A DNA stretch of 58,771 nucleotides from Staphylococcus arlettae (GCF_002902345.1 NZ_PPQB01000005.1:1-58771), one strand, 5' to 3'. Positions 44,393 to 54,746 are shown, numbered from the stretch's first letter. Translations and numbers: made by a program. Notes: generated by a model not told the origin, from the letters alone.

Positions 44393-45055
44393 ATGAAGCG
44401 TGCAATTAATATTACAGAGATATCAAGAATTTTCAAAAATTATTTGCTCTTTATCATTATCTTGCCTTTATTATCTCTAGTGGCAAGTATAGTAGTTACA
44501 TTTTTTCTAATTGAAGACAAATATGTAGCAACAACCCAGTTATTGATAAATCAAAAAGAAAATACACATCAAAATGTTCAAGATATACAAAGCAATATTC
44601 AATTGATCAATACTTATTCTGAAATTGTTAAAAGTCCAAGAATTTTAGGTAAAGTTGCAAAAGAATTAAAAGGACAGTATGAAGCGGATGAAATAAAGAA
44701 CTTTTTAAATGTAACAAATCAAGCGAATACACAAGTTTTAAATATTTCTATTTTTCATAATGACAAAGAAGTAGCAGAACAACTTGCAAATACAGTAGCT
44801 AATGTTTTTAAAAAGGAAATTCCTAAAATCATGAAGGTGGATAATGTGTCGTTGTTATCTAGTGCAACTAAAACAGGTCATCAGGTTGCGCCAAACGTAC
44901 CTTTAAATTTATTTATAGGTTGGGCTAGTGGATTGTTAATATTATGCATTATTATTTTCATTAAAGAGATAACTGATAAACGAATAAAGTCAGAACAAGA
45001 TGTTTATGACCAGATGAACTTACCAGTGTTAGGCAGCATTCAATATTTTAAATAG
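44393..45055 (+). CDS. capA: Capsule chain-length / kinase-activator protein CapA
   Basis: A 220-residue Wzz-type polysaccharide co-polymerase. Two membrane helices (about 20-42 and 172-193) flank an extracellular helical domain (IQLINTYSEIVKSPRILGKVAKEL). The short cytoplasmic C-terminus (KEITDKRIKSEQDVYDQMNLPVLGSIQYF) is the part that activates the CapB kinase in S. aureus. SD TAGGAGG before ATG. First gene of a 13-gene operon. Confidence 0.93.
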   Translation: MKRAINITEISRIFKNYLLFIIILPLLSLVASIVVTFFLIEDKYVATTQLLINQKENTHQNVQDIQSNIQLINTYSEIVKSPRILGKVAKELKGQYEADEIKNFLNVTNQANTQVLNISIFHNDKEVAEQLANTVANVFKKEIPKIMKVDNVSLLSSATKTGHQVAPNVPLNLFIGWASGLLILCIIIFIKEITDKRIKSEQDVYDQMNLPVLGSIQYFK

Positions 45056-45069
45056 AAAAGAGGAGACTA

Positions 45070-45768
45070 ATGTTTAAACGTAATACTAAAGAACAATCAA
45101 CACTGTTTGTACATGACAATCCTAAATCTATTGTCAGTGAGAAATTTCGAACAATAAGATCAAATATTATGTTTTCCATTGCAAATACTAGTGATAAAAA
45201 TATACTTGTCACTTCGGAACATGCATTGTCAGGCAAATCCACAGTTTCTTCAAATATTGGTATTTCTTATGCTCAGGCAGGGTATAATACGTTAATTATA
45301 GATGGTGATATGAGAAAGCCTACGCAACACTATGTGTTTCAATTATCTAATTTGACTGGTTTATCAAATTTAATAATTAATAAAACGACGTTTAATGATG
45401 CTATAAAAGCTACACATATTGACAATTTAAGTGTTCTGACTTCAGGACCTATACCACCTAATCCATCAGAATTGATTGCATCTAATAAGTTCAAGCAGAT
45501 TTATGACATAGTATCTAAAGATTATGATTTCATCATTATTGATACACCACCAGTTAATACGGTTACTGATGCTCAATTATTTGTACAACATACAAAAAAT
45601 GCAGTATTAGTAATTGATACTGAAAAAAATGATCGTGATGAGGTGAAAAAAGCACAAGAACTGCTAAACGCTGCAGGAGCTAAAATATTAGGTGTCATAT
45701 TAAATAAAATGAAAGTGACAAAATCATCGAGTTATTACTATTACTATGGAACTGATTCAGATGATTGA
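45070..45768 (+). CDS. capB: Capsular tyrosine kinase CapB
   Basis: A 232-residue BY-kinase working with CapA. Walker A' LIIDGDMRKP and Walker B FIIIDTPP are clear, and the autophosphorylation cluster YYYYYG lies at the very C-terminus. The P-loop reads SEHALSGKST, where the S. aureus enzymes have PGAGKST-type wording; the GKST end is kept. Phosphorylation cycles are expected to control polymer length. SD AGAGGAG before ATG. Confidence 0.93.
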   Translation: MFKRNTKEQSTLFVHDNPKSIVSEKFRTIRSNIMFSIANTSDKNILVTSEHALSGKSTVSSNIGISYAQAGYNTLIIDGDMRKPTQHYVFQLSNLTGLSNLIINKTTFNDAIKATHIDNLSVLTSGPIPPNPSELIASNKFKQIYDIVSKDYDFIIIDTPPVNTVTDAQLFVQHTKNAVLVIDTEKNDRDEVKKAQELLNAAGAKILGVILNKMKVTKSSSYYYYYGTDSDD

Positions 45769-46522
45769 TATGCACAATCATATATTACCTGCTATAGACG
45801 ATGGTCCTCAATCAATTGATGGTACATTAAAATTATTACGACAGGCAAAACAACAAGGCGTAACAGGTATTATAGCTACGCCTCACCACTTAAGCCTTAA
45901 GTATAATAACCCTATAGAAACAGTAATAGAATCAATAAATAATGTGATGCAAATACCCGAAGTCATATCTATATGTTTGCCAATTTATCCAGGCCAAGAA
46001 ATAAGAATTTCAGATAAGATTTTAACTGATATTAAAAATAACCAGATTATTGGTTTAAACTATTCTAAGTACTTACTTATTGAATTTCCGTCTAATGAAA
46101 TTCCTCACTATTCACAACAATTATTTTTTGAATTACAACTTCAGCAATTTATACCAATAATAGCGCATCCAGAACGAAATAATGTGTTTTTAAAGCAGTC
46201 AGATACTTTGTATTATTTAATTAAAAATGGGGCTTTAAGCCAATTAACTATTACTTCTGTAATAGGAAAACTAGGAAAAAAGATACAAAAATTTGCATTG
46301 CAATTAATTGATCATAATTTAACACATTTTATTGCTTCTGACGCTCACCATTATTGTTATAGACCGTTTGAAAATAATCAGTTGTATCAAAATACAAAAT
46401 TAAAACACTATGCTTCAGAAATAACTCAAATGCTAAAAAACTCACAGTGCATCATTAAAGATGAATCTATATTAAAAAAACAACCGTTAAAAATTGATAA
46501 ACGCTTCTTGAAATTATTTTAG
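45761..46522 (+). CDS. capC: Capsule phosphotyrosine phosphatase CapC (PHP fold)
   Basis: A 253-residue manganese-dependent tyrosine phosphatase of the CpsB/CapC family, which removes phosphate from CapB. Metal-binding motifs: MHNHILPAIDDGP, IATPHH, GQEIRI, IAHPERN and ASDAHH. ATG 45761 matches the MIDMHNH start of homologues; ATG 45746 is in frame. It overlaps capB by 8 bases. Confidence 0.95.
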   Translation: MIDMHNHILPAIDDGPQSIDGTLKLLRQAKQQGVTGIIATPHHLSLKYNNPIETVIESINNVMQIPEVISICLPIYPGQEIRISDKILTDIKNNQIIGLNYSKYLLIEFPSNEIPHYSQQLFFELQLQQFIPIIAHPERNNVFLKQSDTLYYLIKNGALSQLTITSVIGKLGKKIQKFALQLIDHNLTHFIASDAHHYCYRPFENNQLYQNTKLKHYASEITQMLKNSQCIIKDESILKKQPLKIDKRFLKLF

Positions 46523-46540
46523 ATAAGAGAGGTGAATTGA

Positions 46541-48352
46541 ATGACACACATCAATGCAAAACAACGATTATTCATCCTTATAATGATTGATTCTATTATT
46601 GTTACGTGCTCAATCTTTTTAGGAGACTTTATATTAACTCCTTTTTATGAAATTAATTCTATGCATAAATTATTTATTACATCTATCTGTTTACTGGTTT
46701 GTCATTTTCTAACTGCATATTTTTTTGATTTATATCATAGGGCATGGGAATATGCGAGTATTAATGAAGTACTACTTATTGTTCGATCTGTTTCAACGTC
46801 TATACTATTAACTTTAATTATTATTTTTGTAATTACATGGTCACAACCTTTTTATAGTTTGTATTTTATAACGTGGATGTTACATATTATTTTGATAGGT
46901 GGGTCACGGTTATTTTGGCGAATATATCGCAAGAAGGTAAATGGTGCACCGGTTTATAAAAAACCAACATTAATTGTTGGTGCGGGAGAAAGTGCGTCGT
47001 TATTAATAAGGCAAATGTTGAACAGTCCAAGTATGGCTATGGAACCTGTAGTAGCTGTTGATGATGATTATAATAAGCAAAATATAGTGTTAACAGAACG
47101 AGTGAAAGTGCAAGGTTATACTACGGATATACCAGATCTTGTAAAACGATATTGTATAAAAAAGATAATTATTGCAATACCTTCAATTGAAAATAAGAAA
47201 GTGAGGGAGCTAAATCGAATTTGTAATATCAAAGGTGTTTCTTTATTTAAAATGCCTAATATTAATGATGTATTAACAGGCGAACTTGAAGTGAATCAAT
47301 TAAAACGTGTAGAAGTAGAGGATTTATTAGGGCGCTCCCCAGTGGAGTTAAATATGGACCAGATCGCGCAAGGACTTACAGATAAAACAGTGCTTGTTAC
47401 AGGTGCTGGTGGTTCGATAGGTGCTGAAATATGTAGACAAATTTGTCAATTTGAACCTCGAAAATTATTAATTTTAGGACATGGTGAAAACAGCATATAT
47501 TTAATACATCAAGAACTGATGAAACAACAATATACCAATATTGAAATTATACCTATAATTGTTGATGTACAAGATAGAAAGCAAATCAACAATATTATTA
47601 AACAATATAAACCTTTTGCTATTTATCATGCTGCAGCACACAAGCATGTACCATTAATGGAAATAAATACAGAAGAAGCATTTAAAAATAATGTAATTGG
47701 TACAAAAAATGTTGCGGAATTAGCTAAACGACATGCTGTACAGAAGTTTGTCTTGATTTCTACAGATAAGGCTGTAAATCCTTGTAATGTAATGGGAGCA
47801 AGTAAGCGTATAGCTGAAATGATTATTCAAAGTCTCAATGATGAACAACATGTTACTCAATTTGTAGCAGTAAGATTTGGAAATGTCTTGGGTTCTAGAG
47901 GATCAGTTATCCCCTTATTTAAAAAGCAGATAGCTGAAGGGGGACCTGTGACTGTAACTCATCCAGATATGACGCGTTATTTTATGACAATACCTGAAGC
48001 AGCTAGATTAGTATTACAAGCTGGAGCATTAGCTAAAGGTGGAGAAATATTTGTGTTGGATATGGGTAAACCAGTTAAAATCGTCGAACTAGCAAAAAAC
48101 TTAATTCGATTAAGTGGTAAAACAGAAAATGATATTAACATTGAATTTTCAGGAATTAGGCCCGGTGAAAAACTGTTTGAAGAATTGTTAAAAGATGATG
48201 AAATTTACCCGACTCAAATCTATGAACAAATTTATATAGGAAAATCTACAGTGTATCCTATTGAAAAACTCTATCCGTGTTTAGCTAAAATTAGAAGCGG
48301 TGAAATTAACATAATAGATTTTGCTAAGCGAAGTGAACATTATTTTGAATAA
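46541..48352 (+). CDS. capD: Membrane nucleotide-sugar 4,6-dehydratase (CapD/PglF/WbpM type)
   Basis: A 603-residue enzyme. Four membrane helices (about 10-125), a first nucleotide-binding fold (LIVGAGESASLLI), then the SDR domain: TGAGGSIGAEICRQI (about 282-296), the ISTDKAVNPCNVMGASKR catalytic stretch with Met in place of Tyr (the S-M-K triad of large 4,6-dehydratases), and GIRPGEKLFEELL. Such enzymes convert UDP-GlcNAc to the 4-keto-6-deoxy sugar. With the PglE- and PglD-like genes below, a bacillosamine-type route is predicted. CapD of S. aureus serves FucNAc synthesis, an alternative. Confidence 0.92.
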   Translation: MTHINAKQRLFILIMIDSIIVTCSIFLGDFILTPFYEINSMHKLFITSICLLVCHFLTAYFFDLYHRAWEYASINEVLLIVRSVSTSILLTLIIIFVITWSQPFYSLYFITWMLHIILIGGSRLFWRIYRKKVNGAPVYKKPTLIVGAGESASLLIRQMLNSPSMAMEPVVAVDDDYNKQNIVLTERVKVQGYTTDIPDLVKRYCIKKIIIAIPSIENKKVRELNRICNIKGVSLFKMPNINDVLTGELEVNQLKRVEVEDLLGRSPVELNMDQIAQGLTDKTVLVTGAGGSIGAEICRQICQFEPRKLLILGHGENSIYLIHQELMKQQYTNIEIIPIIVDVQDRKQINNIIKQYKPFAIYHAAAHKHVPLMEINTEEAFKNNVIGTKNVAELAKRHAVQKFVLISTDKAVNPCNVMGASKRIAEMIIQSLNDEQHVTQFVAVRFGNVLGSRGSVIPLFKKQIAEGGPVTVTHPDMTRYFMTIPEAARLVLQAGALAKGGEIFVLDMGKPVKIVELAKNLIRLSGKTENDINIEFSGIRPGEKLFEELLKDDEIYPTQIYEQIYIGKSTVYPIEKLYPCLAKIRSGEINIIDFAKRSEHYFE

Positions 48353-49529
48353 ATCGTTTGCTTGTTATTTATTAGGTAATATTTTGTTTGGCGTTAGTCA
48401 ATGGCTCATTATTTTATTAATTATAAAGCTAGGAACGAGTATAGAATTAGGTGTATACACATATGGCATCGCTGTTATAGCGCCGTTAATTTTGTTTATG
48501 TCTTTTGGCTTTAATACATTAATAGTGACTGATAATTATCTTGAAAAACAAACAATGGTCATGTTGAGATGTTATTGCCTAGTCGTAACACTACTATTTT
48601 ATAGTGCTATCGTAGCTTTTTTTACGAATTTAACACATACGTCATTTCTTTTATTGATTGTAGTTGCAGTTAGTAAATTGGCTGAAGCTGCATTAGATAT
48701 TAATTTTGCATATTTAATTAAACTACAAAAATACGGGGAAATTGGCCTTTATAAAATATCAATGACTTGTATTCAACTTATTTTACTAATCATCTGTTAT
48801 GTTTATTTTCATTCATTAACAATGGCCGTATTTTTATATAGTGTGATTATATTGATTATGTTTATACGACTAAATATAAAACATTTATTTAGAGCTATAT
48901 CATGGTCAGTTAGCTTGAAATTACTGAAATTAGGATTGCCGTTATCAATTACACTAGCGTTATCATCATTAAATACCAACATACCTAAATATATATTAGA
49001 GTCTGTTTCGACTATAGAAAATGTCGGAATATTTAGTAGTTTACTTGTCATTTATTCAGCTGGTAATACTTTGTTTTTTTCTATATATAATTATTTTTTA
49101 CCTAAAGTTGTTGAGAAAAAATCAGACACATCTTATTTATGGAAAGTATTATTAACAATTTTGGGACTACTCTTTACCACTCAATTAATATTAATTTTGG
49201 TTGGAACTAATAATTTATCGGTTATACTTCAAACACTGTTTACTTCGTCATATGTACATCTACAAAAGGAATTTATGAATGTTATTGTTGGTAGCATTTT
49301 TGTATATGCTAGTATTTTATTTGATTTATTTATCAACGCTTATCAAAAATATATTTACAATACATTTATTCAACTACTCAGTGTAGGTTTAGTTGCTATT
49401 ACATCGATAGTGTTAATACCATATTTCAAAATATATGGGGCAACACTTGCATTTTTAATCTTTGGGATTACGGTAAGTATTACAAAATTAATAATATCTA
49501 TCATGATTATACAGAGGGGTAACATATGA
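48345..49529 (+). CDS. Polysaccharide flippase (Wzx-like)
   Basis: A 394-residue protein with about 11-12 membrane helices and the flippase opening NKSFACYLLGNILFGVSQW. It would carry the lipid-linked repeat unit across the membrane. TTG 48345 is preferred (GAAGTGA 8 bases upstream; homologues start like this); TTG 48321 and GTG 48333 are in frame. It overlaps capD by 8 bases and the next gene by 4 (ATGA). Confidence 0.85.
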   Translation: MNKSFACYLLGNILFGVSQWLIILLIIKLGTSIELGVYTYGIAVIAPLILFMSFGFNTLIVTDNYLEKQTMVMLRCYCLVVTLLFYSAIVAFFTNLTHTSFLLLIVVAVSKLAEAALDINFAYLIKLQKYGEIGLYKISMTCIQLILLIICYVYFHSLTMAVFLYSVIILIMFIRLNIKHLFRAISWSVSLKLLKLGLPLSITLALSSLNTNIPKYILESVSTIENVGIFSSLLVIYSAGNTLFFSIYNYFLPKVVEKKSDTSYLWKVLLTILGLLFTTQLILILVGTNNLSVILQTLFTSSYVHLQKEFMNVIVGSIFVYASILFDLFINAYQKYIYNTFIQLLSVGLVAITSIVLIPYFKIYGATLAFLIFGITVSITKLIISIMIIQRGNI

Positions 49530-50728
49530 CAGTTAAAGAAGTAGGGATCATCATTAGTTCAATCGCTTGTTTAATCATTTTTATGTGGTTAAATTACAGC
49601 AATATATTGTTGCTACTCTGTATCAACGTGCTTATATTTCTGTGGTTATTCTATCGGGAATATGATAGGAAATTTATTATCATCTTGCTTATCCAGTGGT
49701 TGATGTATGTCATATTATTAGTTATTCATCAATATTTTTATGCATTACCAGGGTCAGGGAATGATGATTTACGTTTTGAAGAATTGGCGCAACGCTTTTA
49801 TATAAACTATTTATATAGCGTGAACTTAGAGATTTTTCAAAATTCAGCGTTTTACTCACAAATGATTTCGCTGTTTTACCTTTTTGGTACACCTCATATT
49901 TTGATACCAGGTTTATTAAATATAACCGTCCATAATCTTACTGTAATGCTGTTATATCATATTTGTGTACATTTATTTAAGAATACCAATGTAGCAAATA
50001 TTTCAACCATTATTTATATTTTATATCCACTTCACATTACTTCAACTATTATTACTTTAAGAGAAATTTATATTACCTTTTTTATTTTATTGTTTATTTA
50101 TGCATTATTGTTATATCATCGTCGAAATAACAAATGGCATTTAACTATATGCGTTATCGCAATTGGTTTAGGTTCCTTATTTCATATTGGCTTATTAGGA
50201 TTATTGCTTATATTAGCAGTGTATTTTATGTTTTTATCAGCTCATTCAGCAATAGTAAGAGTTTTTTTAGTGTTAGCTATCATTTTAGGTTTTATTGTGT
50301 TGATTACTTATAATGAGGATTCAAAACTGACCTCAACTTTAAAAAATGAGCAGCACTTGGAACCAACAACTTTTAAAGCTAGAGCGGATTACCTTCATAT
50401 AAATGAAGAAAAAAATATACAGACTAAAACTAAGCAAATCATTTATTTTCTAGTAAAACCACTACCGTGGGAAATTAGAAATTTTTCAGACATTATTGGT
50501 GTTGTTAACATAGCATTCATACTATTAGGCACATATTTGGCTTTTAAAGCATATATGTATGAAAGGAATAAGGATATTTTAATTGTTTTAATAGCAATCT
50601 ATATTGTATTTATCATCTTCTCTTTAGGTACATACAATTATGGTACTGCGTTAAGACATAGAGATAAAGTAACGATGTTATTTACGATGTTTATTAGCTA
50701 TTATGCGTTCATATTAAGGAAGCGGTGA
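49526..50728 (+). CDS. Capsule repeat-unit polymerase (Wzy-like)
   Basis: A 400-residue protein with about 10 membrane helices and a large loop near residues 80-130 (HQYFYALPGSGNDDLRFEELAQRFY), the usual place of the Wzy active region. Sequence between Wzy proteins varies much, so the call rests on topology and on its place beside the flippase. SD GAGGGG before ATG. Confidence 0.8.
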   Translation: MTVKEVGIIISSIACLIIFMWLNYSNILLLLCINVLIFLWLFYREYDRKFIIILLIQWLMYVILLVIHQYFYALPGSGNDDLRFEELAQRFYINYLYSVNLEIFQNSAFYSQMISLFYLFGTPHILIPGLLNITVHNLTVMLLYHICVHLFKNTNVANISTIIYILYPLHITSTIITLREIYITFFILLFIYALLLYHRRNNKWHLTICVIAIGLGSLFHIGLLGLLLILAVYFMFLSAHSAIVRVFLVLAIILGFIVLITYNEDSKLTSTLKNEQHLEPTTFKARADYLHINEEKNIQTKTKQIIYFLVKPLPWEIRNFSDIIGVVNIAFILLGTYLAFKAYMYERNKDILIVLIAIYIVFIIFSLGTYNYGTALRHRDKVTMLFTMFISYYAFILRKR

Positions 50729-50733
50729 TAACT

Positions 50734-51285
50734 ATGATTCGACGTATATTAAAAGTTATGACAGCAATTTTAACACTTTTACCTAAACGCTTATCTTTAT
50801 TATTGTATGAACTTAATAGTAATACGAATTGCACATGGCAAATTGCATTACGATACTGCATTGTAGGAAGTTTATGTAAAGCAATTGGCCACAACGTTTA
50901 TATCGGTAAACGTGTTACTTTAAAAAACATTGAAAATATCACAATAGGCGACAATGTCAGCATTCACGATATGTGTTACATCGATGGATATGGCGGTATT
51001 AAGATAGGCAATAATGTATCTATTGCTCACAATACCTCCATATTGACATCAACACATACTTGGTCAGACCAATCTATACCTATTAAGTATAACCAAGTTA
51101 TAGCAGGTAAGGTTGTTATTGAAGATGATGTATGGATTGGATGTGCGGTCAGAATATTATACAAAGTAACTATTGGTCAGAGATCAGTAATAGCTGCTGG
51201 AACTGTTGTGACTACAAATTTACAATCTGGTTGGTTAGGAGCTGGCATACCTATGAAACATAAAAAGAAATTGGAGGATTGGTGA
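50734..51285 (+). CDS. Hexapeptide-repeat O-acetyltransferase
   Basis: A 183-residue left-handed beta-helix acyltransferase. The hexapeptide units (IGKRVTLKNIENITIGDNVSI ... IGNNVSIAHN; VIEDDVWIGCAVRI; VIAAGTVVT) and the SIAHNTSILTSTHTW site with catalytic His mark the WbbJ/CapG-like family. It probably adds O-acetyl groups to the capsule. ATG 50734 has better spacing than GTG 50725. Confidence 0.9.
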   Translation: MIRRILKVMTAILTLLPKRLSLLLYELNSNTNCTWQIALRYCIVGSLCKAIGHNVYIGKRVTLKNIENITIGDNVSIHDMCYIDGYGGIKIGNNVSIAHNTSILTSTHTWSDQSIPIKYNQVIAGKVVIEDDVWIGCAVRILYKVTIGQRSVIAAGTVVTTNLQSGWLGAGIPMKHKKKLEDW

Positions 51286-51286
51286 T

Positions 51287-52303
51287 ATGAAAGTATTAAT
51301 AACAGGCATAGCTGGTTTTATTGGTTCACATGTCGCTAGTAAATTACTACAAGCGAATATTCAAATTGCAGGAATTGACAATTTAAATAATTATTATGAT
51401 GTGTCATTAAAACATGCCCGCCTAGACAATATTGGGAGAGAAAATTTTCCTTTCTATCAAATTGATATAGCAGACTATGAAGCTGTTAATAAAGTTTTTT
51501 TACAAGAAAAACCTGATGTTGTAATTCATTTAGCAGCACAGGCAGGTGTGAGGCATAGCATTAAAGTGCCACACAGTTACATTCATTCTAATATTGTTGG
51601 TTATTTGAATATTTTAGAATGTTGTCGCTATTTTCATGTTGAGCATTTAATATATGCTTCATCGAGTTCTGTATATGGTGCTAATAAAGCACAGCCATTC
51701 AGTACTGCAGATCCTGTTGACCATCCGATAAGTTTGTACGCGGCCACTAAAAAAAGTAATGAACTTATGGCTCATAGTTATAGTGCATTATATAATATTC
51801 CGACAACAGGACTCCGTTTTTTTACTGTTTATGGTCCATGGGGGAGGCCAGACATGGCATTATTCAAATTTACGCGCGGTATTTTAGAAGAGGGCGAAGT
51901 GGATGTATATAATTATGGGAAAATGGCTCGAGATTTTACTTATGTGTTTGATATTGTTGAAGCCATTTACCGTTTATTAGGACACAAACCTGCTCCTAAT
52001 GCTAATTGGGATCCTTACCATCCAAATCCTAGTGATTCTTTTGCGCCCTATAAAATATATAATATTGGTAATAATCAACCTGTTAATATACTCGAATTTA
52101 TCGAAGCTATTGAAACTAAGTTAGGAAAAAAATGTATAAAAAATTTCAAAGATCTTCAACCAGGTGATGTGCCGAAGACGTTTGCTAATGTAGATGATTT
52201 ATATCGACAAATAAACTTTAAACCATCAGTGACTATTACAGAAGGCGTAAATAAATTCATTGATTGGTATTTATCGTATTATAATATTAGTAAAGGATGT
52301 TGA
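51287..52303 (+). CDS. capI: UDP-uronic-acid 4-epimerase (CapI-like)
   Basis: A 338-residue SDR epimerase. NAD site GIAGFIGSHVASKL, active site SSSSVYGANK and Y-x3-K in SLYAATKKSNE, then RFFTVYGPWGRPDMALFKFTRGI and the ARDFTYVFDIVEAI stretch typical of CapI/LpsL glucuronate epimerases. It would turn a UDP-gluco-uronic acid into the galacto form. ATG follows TTGGAGG, two bases after the previous stop. The exact substrate depends on the dehydrogenase that follows. Confidence 0.93.
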   Translation: MKVLITGIAGFIGSHVASKLLQANIQIAGIDNLNNYYDVSLKHARLDNIGRENFPFYQIDIADYEAVNKVFLQEKPDVVIHLAAQAGVRHSIKVPHSYIHSNIVGYLNILECCRYFHVEHLIYASSSSVYGANKAQPFSTADPVDHPISLYAATKKSNELMAHSYSALYNIPTTGLRFFTVYGPWGRPDMALFKFTRGILEEGEVDVYNYGKMARDFTYVFDIVEAIYRLLGHKPAPNANWDPYHPNPSDSFAPYKIYNIGNNQPVNILEFIEAIETKLGKKCIKNFKDLQPGDVPKTFANVDDLYRQINFKPSVTITEGVNKFIDWYLSYYNISKGC

Positions 52304-52305
52304 AC

Positions 52306-53580
52306 GTGGACAAAACGATAGCAGTAGTTGGCTTAGGCTATGTTGGATTACCTGTTGCTGTTGCATTTGCACAGAAATTTAAGGTAATAGGTTTTGATAT
52401 TGATGAAGACAGAATAAAACAATTAAAACAAAATTATGATCAAACTTGTGAAGTGGCGGAACAAGCATTACTAGATACAACGATTCATTTTACTACTAAA
52501 AAAGATGTCTTAAAACAAGCTGATGTAATAATTGTAGCTGTACCTACACCAATAGATGATCATAACACACCAGATTTAACCCCATTAATCCATGCTAGTA
52601 AAATGATTGGTGAAATTCTTCAACCTGGCATGATCATCGTATATGAATCGACGGTATATCCAGGTGCAACAGAAGAAGTGTGTATACCTATATTAGAACA
52701 GCAATCTAATTTAAAATATAATGAATCCTTTTATGTAGGGTATTCACCGGAAAGGATTAATCCAGGTGATAAACAACATACTTTTGATACCGTTAAAAAA
52801 GTAGTGTCGTCAAATAATCCTGACATTGGTAAGGAACTTGCTCAACTTTATGAACAAGTAGTAACAGCAGGTGTTTATGTTGCACCAGCAATTAAAGTTG
52901 CTGAAGCGGCTAAAGTGATAGAAAATACACAAAGAGATATTAATATTGCATTAATAAATGAATTAGCCGTAATTTGTAAAGAAATGCATATTGATACTGT
53001 CGAAGTATTAAAAGCAGCAAAAACAAAATGGAATTTTTTACCATTCTCTCCGGGTCTCGTTGGAGGACATTGTATAGGTGTAGATCCTTATTATTTAACC
53101 TATAAAGCTCAGACGATTGGCTATTATCCTGAAGTTATTTTAGCGGGGCGACGTATTAACTCGAATATGGCGAAATATATTGTTGCTCAATTAGTAAAAT
53201 TGATGATTCAACGTAATATTCCTGTTCATGGTGCAACAGTTAATATATTTGGTATTACATTCAAAGAGAATTGTCCAGATTTAAGAAACTCACAAGTGTT
53301 CACAATTATTAAAGAACTAAAAGCTTATAATATGACATTACAAATACATGATCCTGTGGCGGATAAAACCTTGGCACTTTCGTTGTGTGACATTGAATTG
53401 TTAACTGAAACAGTTATGACACCGGCTGATATTGCCATCTTTGCAGTAGGACATGATATATATATAGATAACAAAGCTAATTATCTAGAGCTCGTTAAAC
53501 CAACAGGTATTGTGTGCGATATCAAGTCAATATTTGATGTTAAAGATATACTGAAAACGCAATACTTGTGGAGGTTGTAA
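52306..53580 (+). CDS. capL: UDP-sugar 6-dehydrogenase (CapL/WbpO/TviB-like)
   Basis: A 424-residue NAD-dependent dehydrogenase that oxidises C6 of a UDP-hexose. VVGLGYVGLPVAVAFA, PTPIDDHNTPDL, YESTVYPGATEEVC and the catalytic cysteine in GGHCIGVDPYYLTYKA place it with CapL/WbpO/TviB, which act on UDP-GlcNAc or UDP-GalNAc rather than UDP-glucose. With CapI it would yield UDP-GalNAcA, as in the S. aureus type 1 capsule. GTG 52306 fits the SD; ATG 52297 is in frame. Confidence 0.92.
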   Translation: MDKTIAVVGLGYVGLPVAVAFAQKFKVIGFDIDEDRIKQLKQNYDQTCEVAEQALLDTTIHFTTKKDVLKQADVIIVAVPTPIDDHNTPDLTPLIHASKMIGEILQPGMIIVYESTVYPGATEEVCIPILEQQSNLKYNESFYVGYSPERINPGDKQHTFDTVKKVVSSNNPDIGKELAQLYEQVVTAGVYVAPAIKVAEAAKVIENTQRDINIALINELAVICKEMHIDTVEVLKAAKTKWNFLPFSPGLVGGHCIGVDPYYLTYKAQTIGYYPEVILAGRRINSNMAKYIVAQLVKLMIQRNIPVHGATVNIFGITFKENCPDLRNSQVFTIIKELKAYNMTLQIHDPVADKTLALSLCDIELLTETVMTPADIAIFAVGHDIYIDNKANYLELVKPTGIVCDIKSIFDVKDILKTQYLWRL

Positions 53581-53582
53581 TT

Positions 53583-54746
53583 GTGAAAATATTACAAATT
53601 GCAGCATTAGAAGTGACACATACTAAATTATTAAAGCAACTAAATACTACATGTATTGAGCAACAATATGATGTTCATTGTGCTTGCTATACTCCTCAAA
53701 AACCTCAAAACTATTTTCAAGATAATATGTATTTTCATAATATTTATTTACCACGTCATATCAATGTAGTGACAAACTTTATATCACTCTATAAATTAAT
53801 ACAGCTAATGAAAAAATTGCGGCCTGATGTTGTACATGTACATACGCCAATTGCTGCAGTATTAGGTAGAATTGCTGCAAAAATAGCTAAAGTACCATGT
53901 ATAATTTACACAGCACATGGTTTTTATTTTCACGAAAGTATGACAAATTTTAAATTTCAAGTGTATTTTAATATTGAAAAATGGATTGGCAGATGGTGTA
54001 CAGATTATTTGTTTGTTCAAAGTAAAGAAGATTACTATGTTGCGAAAAAGGCTAGATTTTTATCAAAAAAGCATAAGAACAATTATGTGCATATTAGTAA
54101 TGGTATCGACCTACGTGAGGAGTTTAATTATCACAAAATGGATGTTGCGGCCGTATCCCAGTTGCAAAGTAAATTAAAAATCACTCAATCTGACATAGTG
54201 ATTACTTTTATAGGTAGACTAGTTAAAGAAAAAGGAATATTAGAGTTATTGTCTGCTTTTAGGCAAATAAATGATCATAGACTTAAATTGATAATTATTG
54301 GTGATCTACATCAAAGTGAACGTGATCAAATGACAATTAGACAATTAGAAAAATATCGTAATGAAAATAATATTATTTTTACCGGGTTAGTTCACAATGT
54401 AAATCATTATTTATATTTAAGTGATATCTTTTGTTTACCATCATATAGAGAAGGGATGCCTCGCTCAATATTAGAAGCTATGGCTATGAAAAATGCAATA
54501 ATTGCAACTGACATTAGAGGTTGTAGAGAAGAAATAATAGACGGACAACATGGTTATTTAGTGCCTACACAGTCGAGTGATATGATTGCTCAAAGAATAA
54601 ATGAGCTAATTACTAATCCACATAAATTAAAACAGTTCCAAGATGCAAGTTATCAAAGAGTTAATAAAAAATTTAACGAATTAGATGTTGTAGCAAAACA
54701 ATTAGAAATATTTAAGATTATAGAAAGTAGTGACACATCATGTTAA
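53583..54746 (+). CDS. Glycosyltransferase family 4
   Basis: A 387-residue GT-B glycosyltransferase. The N-terminal lobe has KLRPDVVHVHTPIAAVLGR and YTAHGFYFHE; the C-terminal lobe has TFIGRLVKEKGILELLSAF and the nucleotide-binding SYREGMPRSILEAMAMKNAIIATDIRG with E-x7-E. It would add the second sugar to the lipid-linked residue. Relatives in PglA-like loci act on bacillosamine-PP-lipid. GTG 53583 follows GGAGG by 8 bases. Only one clear glycosyltransferase is seen, so the repeat unit may be short. Confidence 0.9.
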   Translation: MKILQIAALEVTHTKLLKQLNTTCIEQQYDVHCACYTPQKPQNYFQDNMYFHNIYLPRHINVVTNFISLYKLIQLMKKLRPDVVHVHTPIAAVLGRIAAKIAKVPCIIYTAHGFYFHESMTNFKFQVYFNIEKWIGRWCTDYLFVQSKEDYYVAKKARFLSKKHKNNYVHISNGIDLREEFNYHKMDVAAVSQLQSKLKITQSDIVITFIGRLVKEKGILELLSAFRQINDHRLKLIIIGDLHQSERDQMTIRQLEKYRNENNIIFTGLVHNVNHYLYLSDIFCLPSYREGMPRSILEAMAMKNAIIATDIRGCREEIIDGQHGYLVPTQSSDMIAQRINELITNPHKLKQFQDASYQRVNKKFNELDVVAKQLEIFKIIESSDTSC

